A stretch of 64,000 bases of DNA from Scatomorpha stercorigallinarum. GTDB taxonomy: Bacteria > Bacillota > Clostridia > Oscillospirales > Oscillospiraceae. The notes under the pieces are model-generated. The model had not been told where the DNA came from and ran no database searches. It was given only the letters and a program-made list of their open reading frames with translations. Each line of letters opens with the position of its first letter. Position 1 is the first letter of the stretch. The stretch is taken from positions 16,398 through 80,397 of the forward strand of contig CALXGN010000009.1 of the NCBI GenBank assembly GCA_944387865.1. Direction: 5' to 3'. Made by a program: the position numbers and the translations under genes. This document shows, piece after piece, positions 1 through 8,337 of the stretch.

Positions 1-834
1 CAGCGCCTGGTGCAGCTGATGTGCCCCTGCGAGGCCGTCGCCGCCGGCACGCTGGGCAGCGAGGAGTCGGCGGAGGCCATACACTACACGAAGCTCACGC
101 GCCGCTGGCGCGAGCTGACGGCCGCCGCGCCCATCGAGCTCTTCTACTGCGGCTCGGAGGGCTTTGAGGCCGTCTCCGACGCGCTCGCGGAGGCCCTCAC
201 GGGCCTGCCGCGCGGCGAGCTCGACGCGGACATCGGCACGGACGTGCGCATGAACGCCATGGAGAGCGCCCCGCGCGAGTTCACGGACCATATGGACGTC
301 ACCCAGGGCAAGCTGGCCATGGGCTGGCGGCTGGGCGAGAGCATGGAGGAGCCGGACGTGCCCGCGCTGCTGGTGTTCAACGCCGTTTTCGGCGGCAGCG
401 TGACGAGCAAGCTCTTCATGAACGTGCGCGAGCGCTTGCAGCTCTGCTACTACGCCTCCTCCGGCCTCGACTGGCAGAAGGGCCTGCTGCTGGTCTCCAG
501 CGGCGTGGCCTTCGACAAGCTGGGCGCGGCGCGGGACGAGATCTTCGCCCAGCTGGAGGCGATGAAGCGCGGCGAGGTGACGGCTGAGGAGCTGGAGGCC
601 GCGCGCCTTTCCGTCCGCAACCGCTACGCCTCCATGGGCGACGACCCCTTCGCGCTGGAGAGCCACTACCTCTCGATGAATATCGCGGGCTCGGACGCCT
701 CGCCGGAGGACATCGCCGCCGCCTGCGACGGCGTCACCGCCGAGGACGTGGTGCGCATCGCGCAGAATACGGACTGCGACGCCATTTATTATCTCAAAGC
801 GGGGGAGGGCGAGAGCGATGATGACCAGGCGTGA
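1..834 (+). CDS. yfmF: M16 peptidase-like protein, YfmF type (5' end outside window)
   Basis: The reading frame is open from base 1, so the start codon and N-terminal domain lie upstream of the window; 277 codons and a TGA remain. The visible part matches the C-terminal half of pitrilysin-like (M16) proteins, with the FGGSVTSKLFMNVRER stretch that typifies the second domain of the YfmF partner. In Firmicutes YfmF and YfmH are encoded side by side and are associated with the 5-aminopentanol modification of elongation factor P. The HxxEH zinc motif is not in the visible part, and YfmF members often lack it. The stop overlaps the next start by 17 bases, so the two are probably co-translated. The family is clear; the exact role rests on the neighbour. 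Confidence 0.85.
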   Translation, partial: QRLVQLMCPCEAVAAGTLGSEESAEAIHYTKLTRRWRELTAAAPIELFYCGSEGFEAVSDALAEALTGLPRGELDADIGTDVRMNAMESAPREFTDHMDVTQGKLAMGWRLGESMEEPDVPALLVFNAVFGGSVTSKLFMNVRERLQLCYYASSGLDWQKGLLLVSSGVAFDKLGAARDEIFAQLEAMKRGEVTAEELEAARLSVRNRYASMGDDPFALESHYLSMNIAGSDASPEDIAAACDGVTAEDVVRIAQNTDCDAIYYLKAGEGESDDDQA

Positions 835-2098
835 CTATCCCGACACCGGCGAGGCGCTCTACAGCGCCGTGCTGCCGAACGGCCTGCAGGTGCTCGTCTG
901 CCCGCGGCCGGGATATGCGAAGGGCCTTGCCTTCTTCGCCACCAAATATGGCGGGGCCATGCGCCGCTTCACGCTCGACGGCCGGGCCGTCGATACGCCC
1001 GCCGGCGTGGCGCACTTCCTTGAGCACAAGATGTTCGACCTGCCGGAGGGCAACGCCCTGGCCATGCTCTCACAGCGCGGCGCGCGGGCCAACGCCTTCA
1101 CCTCCAGCGGCATCACGGCTTATCACTTCGACTGCACGGAGGGCTTTTTCGACGGCCTCGAGCTGCTCTGCCGCTTTGTCAGCACGCCCTATTTCACGGC
1201 GGAGAGCGTGCAGAAGGAGCAGGGCATCATCGGCCAGGAGATACGCATGACCGAAGACAGCCCGGACTTCGCCCTCTATTACGCCTTCCTGCGCGCACTC
1301 TATGAGCACAACCCCATACGCGACAGCGTGGCCGGCACGGTGGAGAGCATAGCGGAGATCACGCCGCAGACGCTCTACGACTGCCACCGCGCCTTCTATG
1401 CGCCGTCCAACATGGTGCTCTGCGCCGTGGGCGACCTGGACCCGGAGGCCGTGGCGGAAACGGCCCTGCGCATCCTGCCGGCGGAGAAAATGCCCGTCCC
1501 GCAGCCGGACTTCGGCCCGGCGGAGGCGGCGGAGCCCGCCGCGGCGCGCGCGGAGCTCTTCATGGACGTCTCCGCCCCGCAATTCCTGATCGGCGGCAAG
1601 CTCCCCTGCCCGCAGGGGCGCGAGCAGCTGCGGCAGATGCTTTTGTGCGAGCTGGCGCTGCGCTGCCTGGTGGGCCGCTCGTCCCGGCTCTACACCTCGC
1701 TCTACGGCGAGGGGCTGCTGCGCGCGGACTTCAGCTATGGCGAGGAGAGCACCTGCGGCACGGCCTATTTCGAGCTCGGCGGCGAGAGCGCGGAGCCCGG
1801 GCGCGTGCTGGAGCGCTTCAACGCCGAGGTGCGCCGCGTGAGCGAGAACGGGCTGGACGCCGCGGCCTTTGAGAACGCCCGCCGCGCGGACTACGGCCTT
1901 TCCCTGCGCTATCTGGACTCCTTCCGCACGCTGGCCCGCCAGCTGACGGAAGGGGCCATGAACGGCTACGACTACCTCGACGTCTTCGCTCTCAGCCGCT
2001 CGCTGACGGCGGAGGACTGCGCGCAGTATATAAGAGAGAACTTTGCCCCGGAGCGCCTGGCGCTCGCCACGGTCCGGCCGCGGGGCGCGAAAGGATGA
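818..2098 (+). CDS. yfmH: M16 zinc peptidase, YfmH type
   Basis: This 426-residue protein has the inverted zinc-peptidase motif HFLEH at residues 66-70, followed by a downstream QEIRM glutamate region as in pitrilysins. The length is normal for the family. It pairs with the preceding YfmF-type gene, overlapping it by 17 bases. In Firmicutes the pair is linked with maturation of EF-P; whether it is proteolytic in vivo is not settled by sequence. Two ATG codons open the frame (818 and 821); either could be used. Lgt follows after 6 bases, so yfmF-yfmH-lgt-(3084 gene) looks like one transcript. Confidence 0.9.
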   Translation: MMTRRDYPDTGEALYSAVLPNGLQVLVCPRPGYAKGLAFFATKYGGAMRRFTLDGRAVDTPAGVAHFLEHKMFDLPEGNALAMLSQRGARANAFTSSGITAYHFDCTEGFFDGLELLCRFVSTPYFTAESVQKEQGIIGQEIRMTEDSPDFALYYAFLRALYEHNPIRDSVAGTVESIAEITPQTLYDCHRAFYAPSNMVLCAVGDLDPEAVAETALRILPAEKMPVPQPDFGPAEAAEPAAARAELFMDVSAPQFLIGGKLPCPQGREQLRQMLLCELALRCLVGRSSRLYTSLYGEGLLRADFSYGEESTCGTAYFELGGESAEPGRVLERFNAEVRRVSENGLDAAAFENARRADYGLSLRYLDSFRTLARQLTEGAMNGYDYLDVFALSRSLTAEDCAQYIRENFAPERLALATVRPRGAKG

Positions 2099-2104
2099 CC
2101 TTGA

Positions 2105-3091
2105 ATGGACAGCAGCATACCGACAATGATGCGCGACGCCGCCATCAGCTTCCCCATGCTGGGCGACTGGTCGGTAAATTTCCCCGCAAGCTTTGAGATA
2201 TTCGGCTTCCGCATCTACTTCTACGGCGTGGTGATGGCCGTGGCCTTCATCGCCGCCGTGCTCTACGCCGCCCACAAGTCGCCGAAGATGGGCATCAAGG
2301 GCGACGATATATACAGCCTCGTGCTGTGGGTACTGCCCATGGCAATAATCGGCTGCAGGCTGTACTACGTCGCCAGCGAGTGGGACAGGTATAAGGACAA
2401 CCTCATTGAGATCCTCTATATCCGGGACGGCGGCATAGCCATGTACGGCGGCATAATCGCCGGCGTGATAACCGTCTATATCTGGAGCCGCGCGAAGAAG
2501 ATACCCGTCGGCGCCACGCTGGACGTGGCCGGCTCGGCGCTGATACTGGGCCAGGTCATCGGCCGCTGGGCCAATTTCGTCAACCGCGAGGCATTCGGCT
2601 ACCAGACCGACATCTTCTGCCGCATGGGCCTCACCCGCCCGGGGGAGGAGACGGTGTACGTGCACCCGACCTTCCTCTACGAGAGCCTCTGGAACCTCAT
2701 AGGCTTCCTCATCATCAACTTCTTCTGGCTGAAAAAGGACCGGAGGAAGTACGACGGGCAGGTTTTCATCTTCTACGCCATGTGGTACGGCGCGGGCCGC
2801 TCGTGGATAGAGGGCCTGCGCACCGACAGCCTCTACATACCGGGCACGGAGCTGCGCATCTCGCAGGTGGTGGCCGCGGTATCGATGATCGCCGGCTTCA
2901 TCATCCTGCTCTATAACTCCGCGCGCCGCCACCGCGAGCCATATGTGCTGCGCGCCGCCGCAGCGGAGGCCGCCGCGAGCGCGGAGGCCGCGGCGGAGGA
3001 GTCACCCGCCGCCAACGAAGACGGCTCCGCCCCTGCGGGCGATAACATAAACCAGACCGACACTGTACAGGAGGAAAATAACGATGCCTGA
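2105..3091 (+). CDS. lgt: Prolipoprotein diacylglyceryl transferase
   Basis: Lgt moves a diacylglyceryl group from phosphatidylglycerol to the lipobox cysteine of preprolipoproteins in the membrane. The protein has several hydrophobic helices between residues about 35 and 290 and the family signature GRWANFVNREAFG at about residues 153-165. The C-terminal 40 residues are an Ala/Glu-rich tail not needed by the family. An AAAGGATGA ribosome site precedes the ATG. The window encodes at least two lipoproteins (the 22.5 kb and 29 kb solute-binding proteins) that would be its substrates. Confidence 0.95.
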   Translation: MDSSIPTMMRDAAISFPMLGDWSVNFPASFEIFGFRIYFYGVVMAVAFIAAVLYAAHKSPKMGIKGDDIYSLVLWVLPMAIIGCRLYYVASEWDRYKDNLIEILYIRDGGIAMYGGIIAGVITVYIWSRAKKIPVGATLDVAGSALILGQVIGRWANFVNREAFGYQTDIFCRMGLTRPGEETVYVHPTFLYESLWNLIGFLIINFFWLKKDRRKYDGQVFIFYAMWYGAGRSWIEGLRTDSLYIPGTELRISQVVAAVSMIAGFIILLYNSARRHREPYVLRAAAAEAAASAEAAAEESPAANEDGSAPAGDNINQTDTVQEENNDA

Positions 3092-3587
3092 TTACAACGA
3101 GATCATCCGTTCCCTGAAAGCCGCCGCCAGCGGCGTGGCCGACATGGCCAAGGACCTGGCCGCCACCGCCGGCGACCGCGCCAAGGACATCGCCGGGGAC
3201 GCCGGCGAGAAGGCCAAGGCCGTGGCCCGCATCGCCAGGCTGAAGCTGGACATCGCCGCCGAGAAGGCCAACGCCAAGGACGCCTACGCCGAGGTGGGCC
3301 GCCTGTTCTTCGACGCCACGGACAAAAAGAACGTCCCCGAGCCCTACATCCGCGCCTTTGACAGCGTGATGCTGGCCAACGCCGCCGTCGAGCGGCTGGA
3401 GGCCGAGCTCGAGGAGCTGCGCGCCGTGGTGAACGAGTCCGGCGAGCCGGTGGACGTCTCCTTCGAGTGCGTGGTGGACGAGGCCGAGCGCGCCGGCGCC
3501 GGCGACGAGGACGAGGACGCCGGCGAGGGCATCACGGTGGAGATCACCGTGGAGAAGGAGCCCGGCGAGGACGCCCCCCAGGAGTAA
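3084..3587 (+). CDS. Small helical, acidic-tailed protein of unknown function
   Basis: This 167-residue protein has no signal peptide or membrane segment. Residues 1-60 are an Ala/Lys/Asp-rich amphipathic helix with LEA-like repeated patterns, the middle (about 65-120) is predicted helical, and the C-terminus is strongly acidic. It starts 8 bases inside lgt behind an AGGAGG ribosome site (about 3070), so it is translationally coupled to lgt. I do not recognise a named family. A bidirectional terminator lies directly after its stop. Confidence 0.7.
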   Translation: MPDYNEIIRSLKAAASGVADMAKDLAATAGDRAKDIAGDAGEKAKAVARIARLKLDIAAEKANAKDAYAEVGRLFFDATDKKNVPEPYIRAFDSVMLANAAVERLEAELEELRAVVNESGEPVDVSFECVVDEAERAGAGDEDEDAGEGITVEITVEKEPGEDAPQE

Positions 3588-3592
3588 CAAAC

Positions 3593-3629
3593 AAAAACCC
3601 CCGTATGGCAAAAGCCATACGGGGGTTTT
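3593..3629. terminator. Bidirectional terminator between the lgt operon and nrdR
   Basis: A near-perfect stem (CCCCCGTATGGC / GCCATACGGGGG) with an AAAA loop is flanked by A- and T-runs on both sides. It ends the rightward lgt operon and, with a longer T-run on the minus strand, the leftward nrdR transcript. Confidence 0.9.
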
Positions 3630-3653
3630 CCTGTCTTTGAGAGGGGAACGCCC

Positions 3654-4130
3654 TCAGTTGGGGCGCTGGCCGGACTCCTTCTGCTTGAGCAGCTTGGTGA
3701 GCTCCTCCATGAAGGTGTTGATGTCCTTGAACGAGCGGTAGACGGAGGCGAAGCGCACATAGGCCACTTCGTCCACATCCTTCAGCCGGTCCATCACCAT
3801 CTCGCCGATCTCCGTCGTGCTCACCTCGCGCTCCAGCGCGCCCTGCAGCTCCTGCTCGATGTCGTCGCCGATCTGCTCCAGCGCGGAGAGCGGCACCGGC
3901 CGCTTTTCACAGGCCCGCACCATGCCGTTGATGAGCTTCACCTTGTCGAAGGTCTGGCGCGATCCGTCCCGCTTTATCACCACGAGCGGCAGGCGCTCGA
4001 TTATCTCGTACGTCGTGAAGCGCTTGCCGCAGGAGAGGCACTCGCGGCGGCGGCGGATGGTCGCCCCCTCCTCGGCGGGGCGGGAGTCGATGACCTTGCT
4101 CTCGGTGTAGGCGCAGAACGGGCACTTCAT
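3654..4130 (-). CDS. nrdR: Transcriptional repressor NrdR
   Basis: This 158-residue protein has the full NrdR layout: a zinc ribbon with Cys3/Cys6 and Cys31/Cys34, then an ATP-cone from about residue 49 to 139. NrdR senses ATP/dATP and represses ribonucleotide reductase genes. No nrd gene lies in the window, so it acts in trans here. A promoter with a 17-base spacer lies about 90 bases upstream. Confidence 0.97.
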   Translation of the reverse strand: MKCPFCAYTESKVIDSRPAEEGATIRRRRECLSCGKRFTTYEIIERLPLVVIKRDGSRQTFDKVKLINGMVRACEKRPVPLSALEQIGDDIEQELQGALEREVSTTEIGEMVMDRLKDVDEVAYVRFASVYRSFKDINTFMEELTKLLKQKESGQRPN

Positions 4131-4216
4131 TATGTATACCTCCGTTTTCTCTTGAGGCGGCGCTGCCAGGCGGCTTTTTGCCGGGGCGGCGCCGCGTGTT
4201 TTCAGGTGTTATGTCA

Positions 4217-4245
4217 AGTATAACATAAGCCTGCGCCGCCGCCAA
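4217..4245 (-). promoter_or_regulatory. Promoter of nrdR with palindrome over the -10
   Basis: On the minus strand TTGGCG is followed after 17 bases by TATACT. The -10 sits inside an inverted repeat TTATGT-N8-ACATAA (4209-4228). It does not resemble the usual NrdR box, so a different regulator or chance is possible. Confidence 0.55.
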
Positions 4246-4272
4246 GAGAAAAGTTGAGATAATTTTCCGCCC

Positions 4273-5607
4273 TCAGCGCCGGTTGGAGCGGCGCCAGATG
4301 CGCTGCTCCTCCGCCGCGCGGATGAGCTCCTCGCGGAAATCCGGGTGCGCCAGGCCGATGAGCCCCTCGGCGCGCTCCCAGGTGGAGCGCCCGGCGAGGT
4401 TGACGACGCCGTTCTCCGTGGCGATGTAGTAGGCCTGCGCGCGGGGGGAGGTGATGATCTCGCCGTTGAAGTGGGGCACGATGTTGCTGCGGCGCACGCC
4501 GTCCTTGCCCACGCGGGAGGAGGCCACGCAGATGAAGGCCTTGCCGCCGCGGCTCATGGCCGCGCCCGTGAGGAAGTCCACCTGGCCGCCGGTGCCGGAT
4601 ATCTGCCTCAGCCCGGCGCTCTCGGAGCTCACCTGGCCGTAGAGGTCAACGGACACGCAGCTGTTGAGGCTGATGAAGTTGTCCATCTGGGAGATGACGG
4701 CGGGGTCGTTGACATAGGCGATGGGCAGGGCGATGACGCCGGGGTTCTCGTCCAGCCAGTCGTACAGCGCCTGGCTGCCGGTGGCGAGGCCCAGCACGCC
4801 CTTGCCGCGGAAGATGTTCTTGCGCTTGTTCGTGAGCTTGCCGGCCTTGTAGAGGTCGAGGAAGCCGTCCGTGCACAGCTCGGTGTGCATGCCAAGGTCC
4901 TTGAGGTCGCTCTGGGCGATGATGGAGCCGAGCGCATCCGGCGTGCCGCCGATGCCCAGCTGCAAGGTGGCCCCGTCCACGATGTAGGGTATCACATGGT
5001 TGGCGATGGCGATGTCCTCCGCCGAAGGGGCGCGGGAGGGCACCTGCGGGGTGGGGCGGTCGCCGCCCTCCACGACCATGGTAACGTCGGAGATATGTAT
5101 GCTCTCGTTCCACGCTCCGTAGACCTTGGGCAGATGGCTGTTGACCTCGATGACGATGGCCCGGCAGTGGCCGACGATATCCAGCGTGGTGCCGGCGGAG
5201 ACGGAGAAGTTGAAGTAGCCGTGCTTGTCCATGGGCGTGGCCTGCACGAAGGCCACGTCGCTGGGGATGTTCTCGCGGTAATACCAGGCGAGGTTGCGGA
5301 ATATCATGGGGGAGAAGAAGCCCTGGCCACGGTCCAGCAGCTTGCGCTCATAGGCCGAGCAGTGCCAGGAGTTGTAGGTGAAGTGCTCGCCGGTGGGGTC
5401 GCACTCCACGGCCTTCAGCGGGCCATACATGATCTGGCCGCGGATCTTGACGTCGTGCAGCTCGTCGCGGCGCGCGGCCAGGGCCTCGTCGCAGAGGGCG
5501 GCGAAGGTGGTGCCGTTGCCGTACTCCACCCAGTCGCCGTCGCGCACGAGGGCGGCGGCCTGCGCGGGCGTGCCGAGCTTGCTCTTGTATTCGGTCATGA
5601 AGTCCAT
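4273..5607 (-). CDS. Butyryl-CoA:acetate / 4-hydroxybutyrate CoA-transferase family protein
   Basis: The 444-residue protein matches the acetyl-CoA hydrolase/transferase family, branch of butyryl-CoA:acetate and 4-hydroxybutyrate CoA-transferases. It has the expected opening (DFMTEYKSKL), the active-site glutamate region GMHTELCTDGF with Glu243, the SGTGGQVDF loop at 337-345, and the RRSNRR end typical of butyrate-pathway members. Such enzymes move CoA from butyryl-CoA to acetate, ending butyrate fermentation. No other butyrate-pathway gene is adjacent, which is common for this gene. Family assignment is firm; the substrate is inferred. Confidence 0.85.
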   Translation of the reverse strand: MDFMTEYKSKLGTPAQAAALVRDGDWVEYGNGTTFAALCDEALAARRDELHDVKIRGQIMYGPLKAVECDPTGEHFTYNSWHCSAYERKLLDRGQGFFSPMIFRNLAWYYRENIPSDVAFVQATPMDKHGYFNFSVSAGTTLDIVGHCRAIVIEVNSHLPKVYGAWNESIHISDVTMVVEGGDRPTPQVPSRAPSAEDIAIANHVIPYIVDGATLQLGIGGTPDALGSIIAQSDLKDLGMHTELCTDGFLDLYKAGKLTNKRKNIFRGKGVLGLATGSQALYDWLDENPGVIALPIAYVNDPAVISQMDNFISLNSCVSVDLYGQVSSESAGLRQISGTGGQVDFLTGAAMSRGGKAFICVASSRVGKDGVRRSNIVPHFNGEIITSPRAQAYYIATENGVVNLAGRSTWERAEGLIGLAHPDFREELIRAAEEQRIWRRSNRR

Positions 5608-5642
5608 CGTTCATCCTCCGTAGTGTTTTTATTCGACACTTC

Positions 5643-5671
5643 ATTATCGCATACGCGGCCGGCAAATACAA
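5643..5671 (-). promoter_or_regulatory. Promoter of the CoA-transferase gene
   Basis: On the minus strand TTGTAT and GATAAT are separated by 17 bases, about 40 bases upstream of the start codon at 5607. Confidence 0.5.
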
Positions 5672-5772
5672 GGGCGGCGGCGGAAAAAGCCGCGGCAGGG
5701 AGGGGTTACCGACATTATTGACAGCGTTTGCAACGTTCTTTTGTCGAATATGCGCGAAGCGTGCCGGGGCGC

Positions 5773-5801
5773 TTGCGCTCCCCGGGCGCGCGTGCTATAC
5801 T
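5773..5801 (+). promoter_or_regulatory. Promoter of the CBS-protein gene
   Basis: TTGCGC and TATACT are separated by 17 bases, giving an expected transcription start near 5808 and a leader of about 70 bases. Confidence 0.6.
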
Positions 5802-5835
5802 GTAGTTACCATGGATAGACAGGAGGTCCTCAGGC

Positions 5836-5928
5836 ATGACCGCCGGGAGAGGGCTCCCGCGGCGGCCGCGAATTGATGAATATTGCCAAGATCATGATAC
5901 CCAAAGTGCTCACCGCCTTCCTGCATGA
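5836..5928 (+). CDS. Possible 30-codon leader ORF overlapping the CBS gene
   Basis: An ATG at 5836 has a strong ribosome site (AGGAGG at 5821-5826), while the CBS start at 5876 has none. The ORF runs 30 codons in another frame and stops 50 bases inside the CBS gene. It may serve to load ribosomes by coupling. No peptide family is recognised, so this is tentative. Confidence 0.25.
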   Translation: MTAGRGLPRRPRIDEYCQDHDTQSAHRLPA

Positions 5929-6313
5929 GGAGAGCTCTGTCCGCCGGGGCATGGAGCTCATGCGCCGCCAGGGCTACACGGCCATCCCCGTGCTGGACGC
6001 CGGGGGGAAATATGTGGGCACGGTTAACGAGGGCGACTTTCTGCGCCTGCTCGTCTCCGTCGGCTCCACGGACCCCAGGGACTATGAGCTCAAGCAGATC
6101 AAAGACATCGTGCGGCACGATTTCTGCCCCCCGCTCGGCATCGACGCCGACGAGGCGGACGTCATCACCGCCATCATGAGCCAGAACTTCGTCCCCATCG
6201 TGGACGTGCGCGGCATCCTCTGCGGCATCCTCACCCGCCGCGCCGTCATCGCCTACCTGGCCGAAAAGGCCGGCGTGGAGACGGAGAGGGAAGAAAAAAG
6301 CGTCTCCTTCTGA
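5876..6313 (+). CDS. CBS-pair domain protein
   Basis: This 145-residue protein is two CBS motifs (about residues 10-65 and 80-135) and nothing else. Such stand-alone pairs bind adenine nucleotides, including cyclic di-AMP in CbpB/DarB-like proteins, and regulate partner enzymes. The N-terminus (MNIAKIMIPK) fits the family, so ATG 5876 is preferred over TTG 5873. No ribosome site precedes it directly; translation may depend on the upstream small ORF. It stands alone between divergent and repeat regions. Confidence 0.85.
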   Translation: MNIAKIMIPKVLTAFLHEESSVRRGMELMRRQGYTAIPVLDAGGKYVGTVNEGDFLRLLVSVGSTDPRDYELKQIKDIVRHDFCPPLGIDADEADVITAIMSQNFVPIVDVRGILCGILTRRAVIAYLAEKAGVETEREEKSVSF

Positions 6314-6324
6314 AAAAGACGACC

Positions 6325-6358
6325 AAGATCCGGCGGAGCCGCGGCTCCGCCGGATCTT
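6325..6358 (+). terminator. Palindrome after the CBS gene
   Basis: A 34-base perfect palindrome (arms AAGATCCGGCGGAGCC) follows the stop by 11 bases. Only a short T-run follows, so it may act as a terminator or as the edge of the repeat island. Confidence 0.6.
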
Positions 6359-6361
6359 TCG

Positions 6362-7003
6362 CGCCGACGCCAAACTGCGTTTGGATGCAGATGCGCTGCG
6401 CGCCGCGCTGACGAGAGGCCCCCGCAAGGGGGGGCAGTGCCACCCCATTTCTTTGGTCTTGCCCAAAGAAACGGGTGTGGCGCCCCAAAGAAAAACGCCC
6501 AGGCTGCGCCTGGAGGCAGATGCGCTGCGCGCCGCGCTGACGAGAGGCCCCCGCAAGGGGGGGCAGTGCCACCCCATTTCTTTGGTCTTGCCCAAAGAAA
6601 CGGGTGTGGCGCCCCAAAGAAAAACGCCCAGGCTGCGCCTGGAGGCAGATGCGCTGCGCGCCTCACTAACGGAGGCTATCCGTTGGTGAGGCGCGCTTCT
6701 TTGCATCCAAGCGCAGCTTGGCCGACCGTGCACTGCTTCGCTTCGCTCGCGGCACTACCTTGCAAATTATCGACCCGTCAGCGGCGCGAGCGAAGCGAAG
6801 CCAACCGCGGCCGCCAGGCTGCGCCTGGAGGCATCTGCCTGCGGCCCGTTCTACTGAAAGGCTTCCGACAGTGAGGCGCACAGCGCAAATACCTGCGGCC
6901 GTTGGCCGCCGGTTTTCTCTTTGGAGTCTGAGGGGTTTCTTTTTGACAAGACAAAAAGAAACCTCTCAGGAAAATCGTGGGTTGATTTGGTTAAGTAAGT
7001 CGA
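6362..7003. repeat. Intergenic repeat island A (composite, non-coding)
   Basis: About 640 bases without a credible gene. It contains two 129-base tandem units (6387-6515, 6516-6644) plus a partial third, a long hairpin (about 6655-6696), a segment at about 6715-6812 whose outer parts form inverted GCGAGCGAAGCGAAG-type arms, and a hairpin at 6929-6968 with GTTTCTTTTTG arms. Most modules recur in opposite orientation at 12.41-12.94 kb. There is no transposase, so it looks like a non-autonomous dispersed repeat. Open frames through it mirror the repeat and are not genes. Confidence 0.85.
6387..6662. repeat. Tandem 129-bp duplication
   Basis: Two near-identical 129-base units begin with GCAGATGCGCTGCGCGCC and end with CAGGCTGCGCCTGGA; a third copy breaks off at about 6662. 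Each holds the paired TTCTTTGG...CCAAAGAA hairpin. Confidence 0.9.
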
Positions 7004-7804
7004 TTATATTACCGACTTAGAGGGGCGCGGGCCGCAGGCAACTGCATCCAAGCGCAGCTTGGCGGCGCGGATGGCGTTTGCGCCCAGGGGGAAGCCTGTG
7101 TAGGGCAGGGCGTGCAGCAGCGCGGCGTATATCTCCTCCGCCGTGCAGCCGCACTTCAGGCAGCCGCGGACGTGCGCGCCCAGCTGGGCCTCCGAGCCCA
7201 GGGCCTCGAGCACAACAAGAGCGAGCAGCTCGCGCGTTTTTGTGTCCAGCACGCCGCGGGTGTAAAAGTCGCCGAAGAGCCAGCCGGTGAGCACGTCGGG
7301 CAGCTCGCAGTCAAACGGCTCGGGCAGGGAGGCGAATTCGTCGCGTATCTCCGTGCCGTAAATGCCCTCCTGTATCGCCCGCCCGGCGGCGAGGCGCTCG
7401 CTCTCCGGCACGCGCTCCGCGCCCTCCAGCGGCAGGGCGATGCCCTTGGCGGCGAACACCTCGTTCACGGCGCCGATGGCGTTGAGCGTCTTTGGGCAGC
7501 CGATGAAGGGCATGCAGCCGTAAACGGCCTCGCGCAGCTCCAGCGGCGTGACGCCGGTGTTGAGCGCGGCGGCGGCGTGGCTCTTCAGCTGCGGCAGGCA
7601 CTGATAGGCGGAGAGCACCACGCAGGTGATGAGCTCGCGCATTTTGTCGTCCAGCGGGCCCGTGTAGCTGATCTCGCCAAAGATGAGCCGCTGCAGTATC
7701 TGCATCAGCTCCGGGTCCGGGCCCTCGCCGGCGTTCGGCTTCGCGCCGCCGAAGAGCTGGGGGAATTTCTTTTCACAGGCCTCTATCCTGTCCAATCTTA
7801 CCAC
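7004..7804 (-). CDS. Carboxymuconolactone decarboxylase (CMD) family protein, two CMD domains
   Basis: The 266-residue protein has two CMD/AhpD-type halves, at about 25-120 and 160-245, the second with a GCLKCGC region. The family includes decarboxylases and peroxide-reducing AhpD-like enzymes; the reaction here is unknown. It is the last gene of a leftward group with a flavodoxin, both under a nearby LysR gene, which suggests a redox role. GTG at 7804 is assumed; a TTG at 7795 behind GAGGTGG is also possible. The last 20 or so codons (AKLRLDA and beyond) read into repeat-island sequence, so the C-terminus has been altered by the repeat. Confidence 0.8.
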   Translation of the reverse strand: MVRLDRIEACEKKFPQLFGGAKPNAGEGPDPELMQILQRLIFGEISYTGPLDDKMRELITCVVLSAYQCLPQLKSHAAAALNTGVTPLELREAVYGCMPFIGCPKTLNAIGAVNEVFAAKGIALPLEGAERVPESERLAAGRAIQEGIYGTEIRDEFASLPEPFDCELPDVLTGWLFGDFYTRGVLDTKTRELLALVVLEALGSEAQLGAHVRGCLKCGCTAEEIYAALLHALPYTGFPLGANAIRAAKLRLDAVACGPRPSKSVI

Positions 7805-7805
7805 C

Positions 7806-8270
7806 TCACAGCAGATCTATCCCGGCCAGCCAGGCGCGCACGGCCTCTTCGTCCGCGCGCCGGCACTGATAGCCCGGCAGCAGCCGCGCGCCGGGACAGA
7901 GCGCGGCCAGCTGCGCTTCGATGCGCCCGAAGCCCCCGCCGCCGTTCGTGCAGAAGGGCGCGAGCAGCTTGCCCTCCAGCGGCAGGCGCGCGAGCGCGGA
8001 GGAGACCGGCGGGGCCATCAGCCCGCACCAGTTGGGCGTCCCGGCCAGCACGGCGTCAAAGCCGGAGACGTCCGGCAGCCGCCCCGCGAGCCCGATGGCC
8101 GCGCCGGCGGCGAGCTCGGCCTTCGCGCGCTCCACTGTGGCGCGGTAGTCGTCGCTGTAGGGCTCGGCGGGCTGCACGCGGCAGAGCTCTCCGCCCGTCA
8201 GCCGGGCGATGAGCTGCGCGAGGGCCTCCGTGGCCCCGGAGCGGGAATAATAGATGATAAGGGCCTTCAT
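7806..8270 (-). CDS. Flavodoxin family protein
   Basis: This 154-residue protein has the FMN phosphate loop at residues 8-17 (YSRSGATEAL), the aromatic GTPNWCG loop near 80, and flavodoxin length. It probably carries electrons or reduces small molecules with FMN. It lies one base upstream of the CMD gene and downstream of a LysR gene, all leftward. Confidence 0.88.
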   Translation of the reverse strand: MKALIIYYSRSGATEALAQLIARLTGGELCRVQPAEPYSDDYRATVERAKAELAAGAAIGLAGRLPDVSGFDAVLAGTPNWCGLMAPPVSSALARLPLEGKLLAPFCTNGGGGFGRIEAQLAALCPGARLLPGYQCRRADEEAVRAWLAGIDLL

Positions 8271-8337
8271 ATGTTCCTCCTTCCCGCCGCGGCGGGACAG
8301 TCATATTCTATCCCCGGCCCGCCGGGGCGTCAAATGC

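Noticed and set aside
1070..2932. 620-codon open frame on the minus strand over yfmH and lgt
   Set aside because: It is antisense to two recognised genes, rich in His, Arg, Ala and Val from GC-rich codons read backwards, and has no family motif.
6246..6881. Several frames through the 129-bp tandem repeat
   Set aside because: They repeat because the DNA repeats, occur on both strands, and match no protein.
6362..7003. CRISPR array
   Set aside because: The repeats are 129 bases, tandem without spacers, and no cas gene is present.
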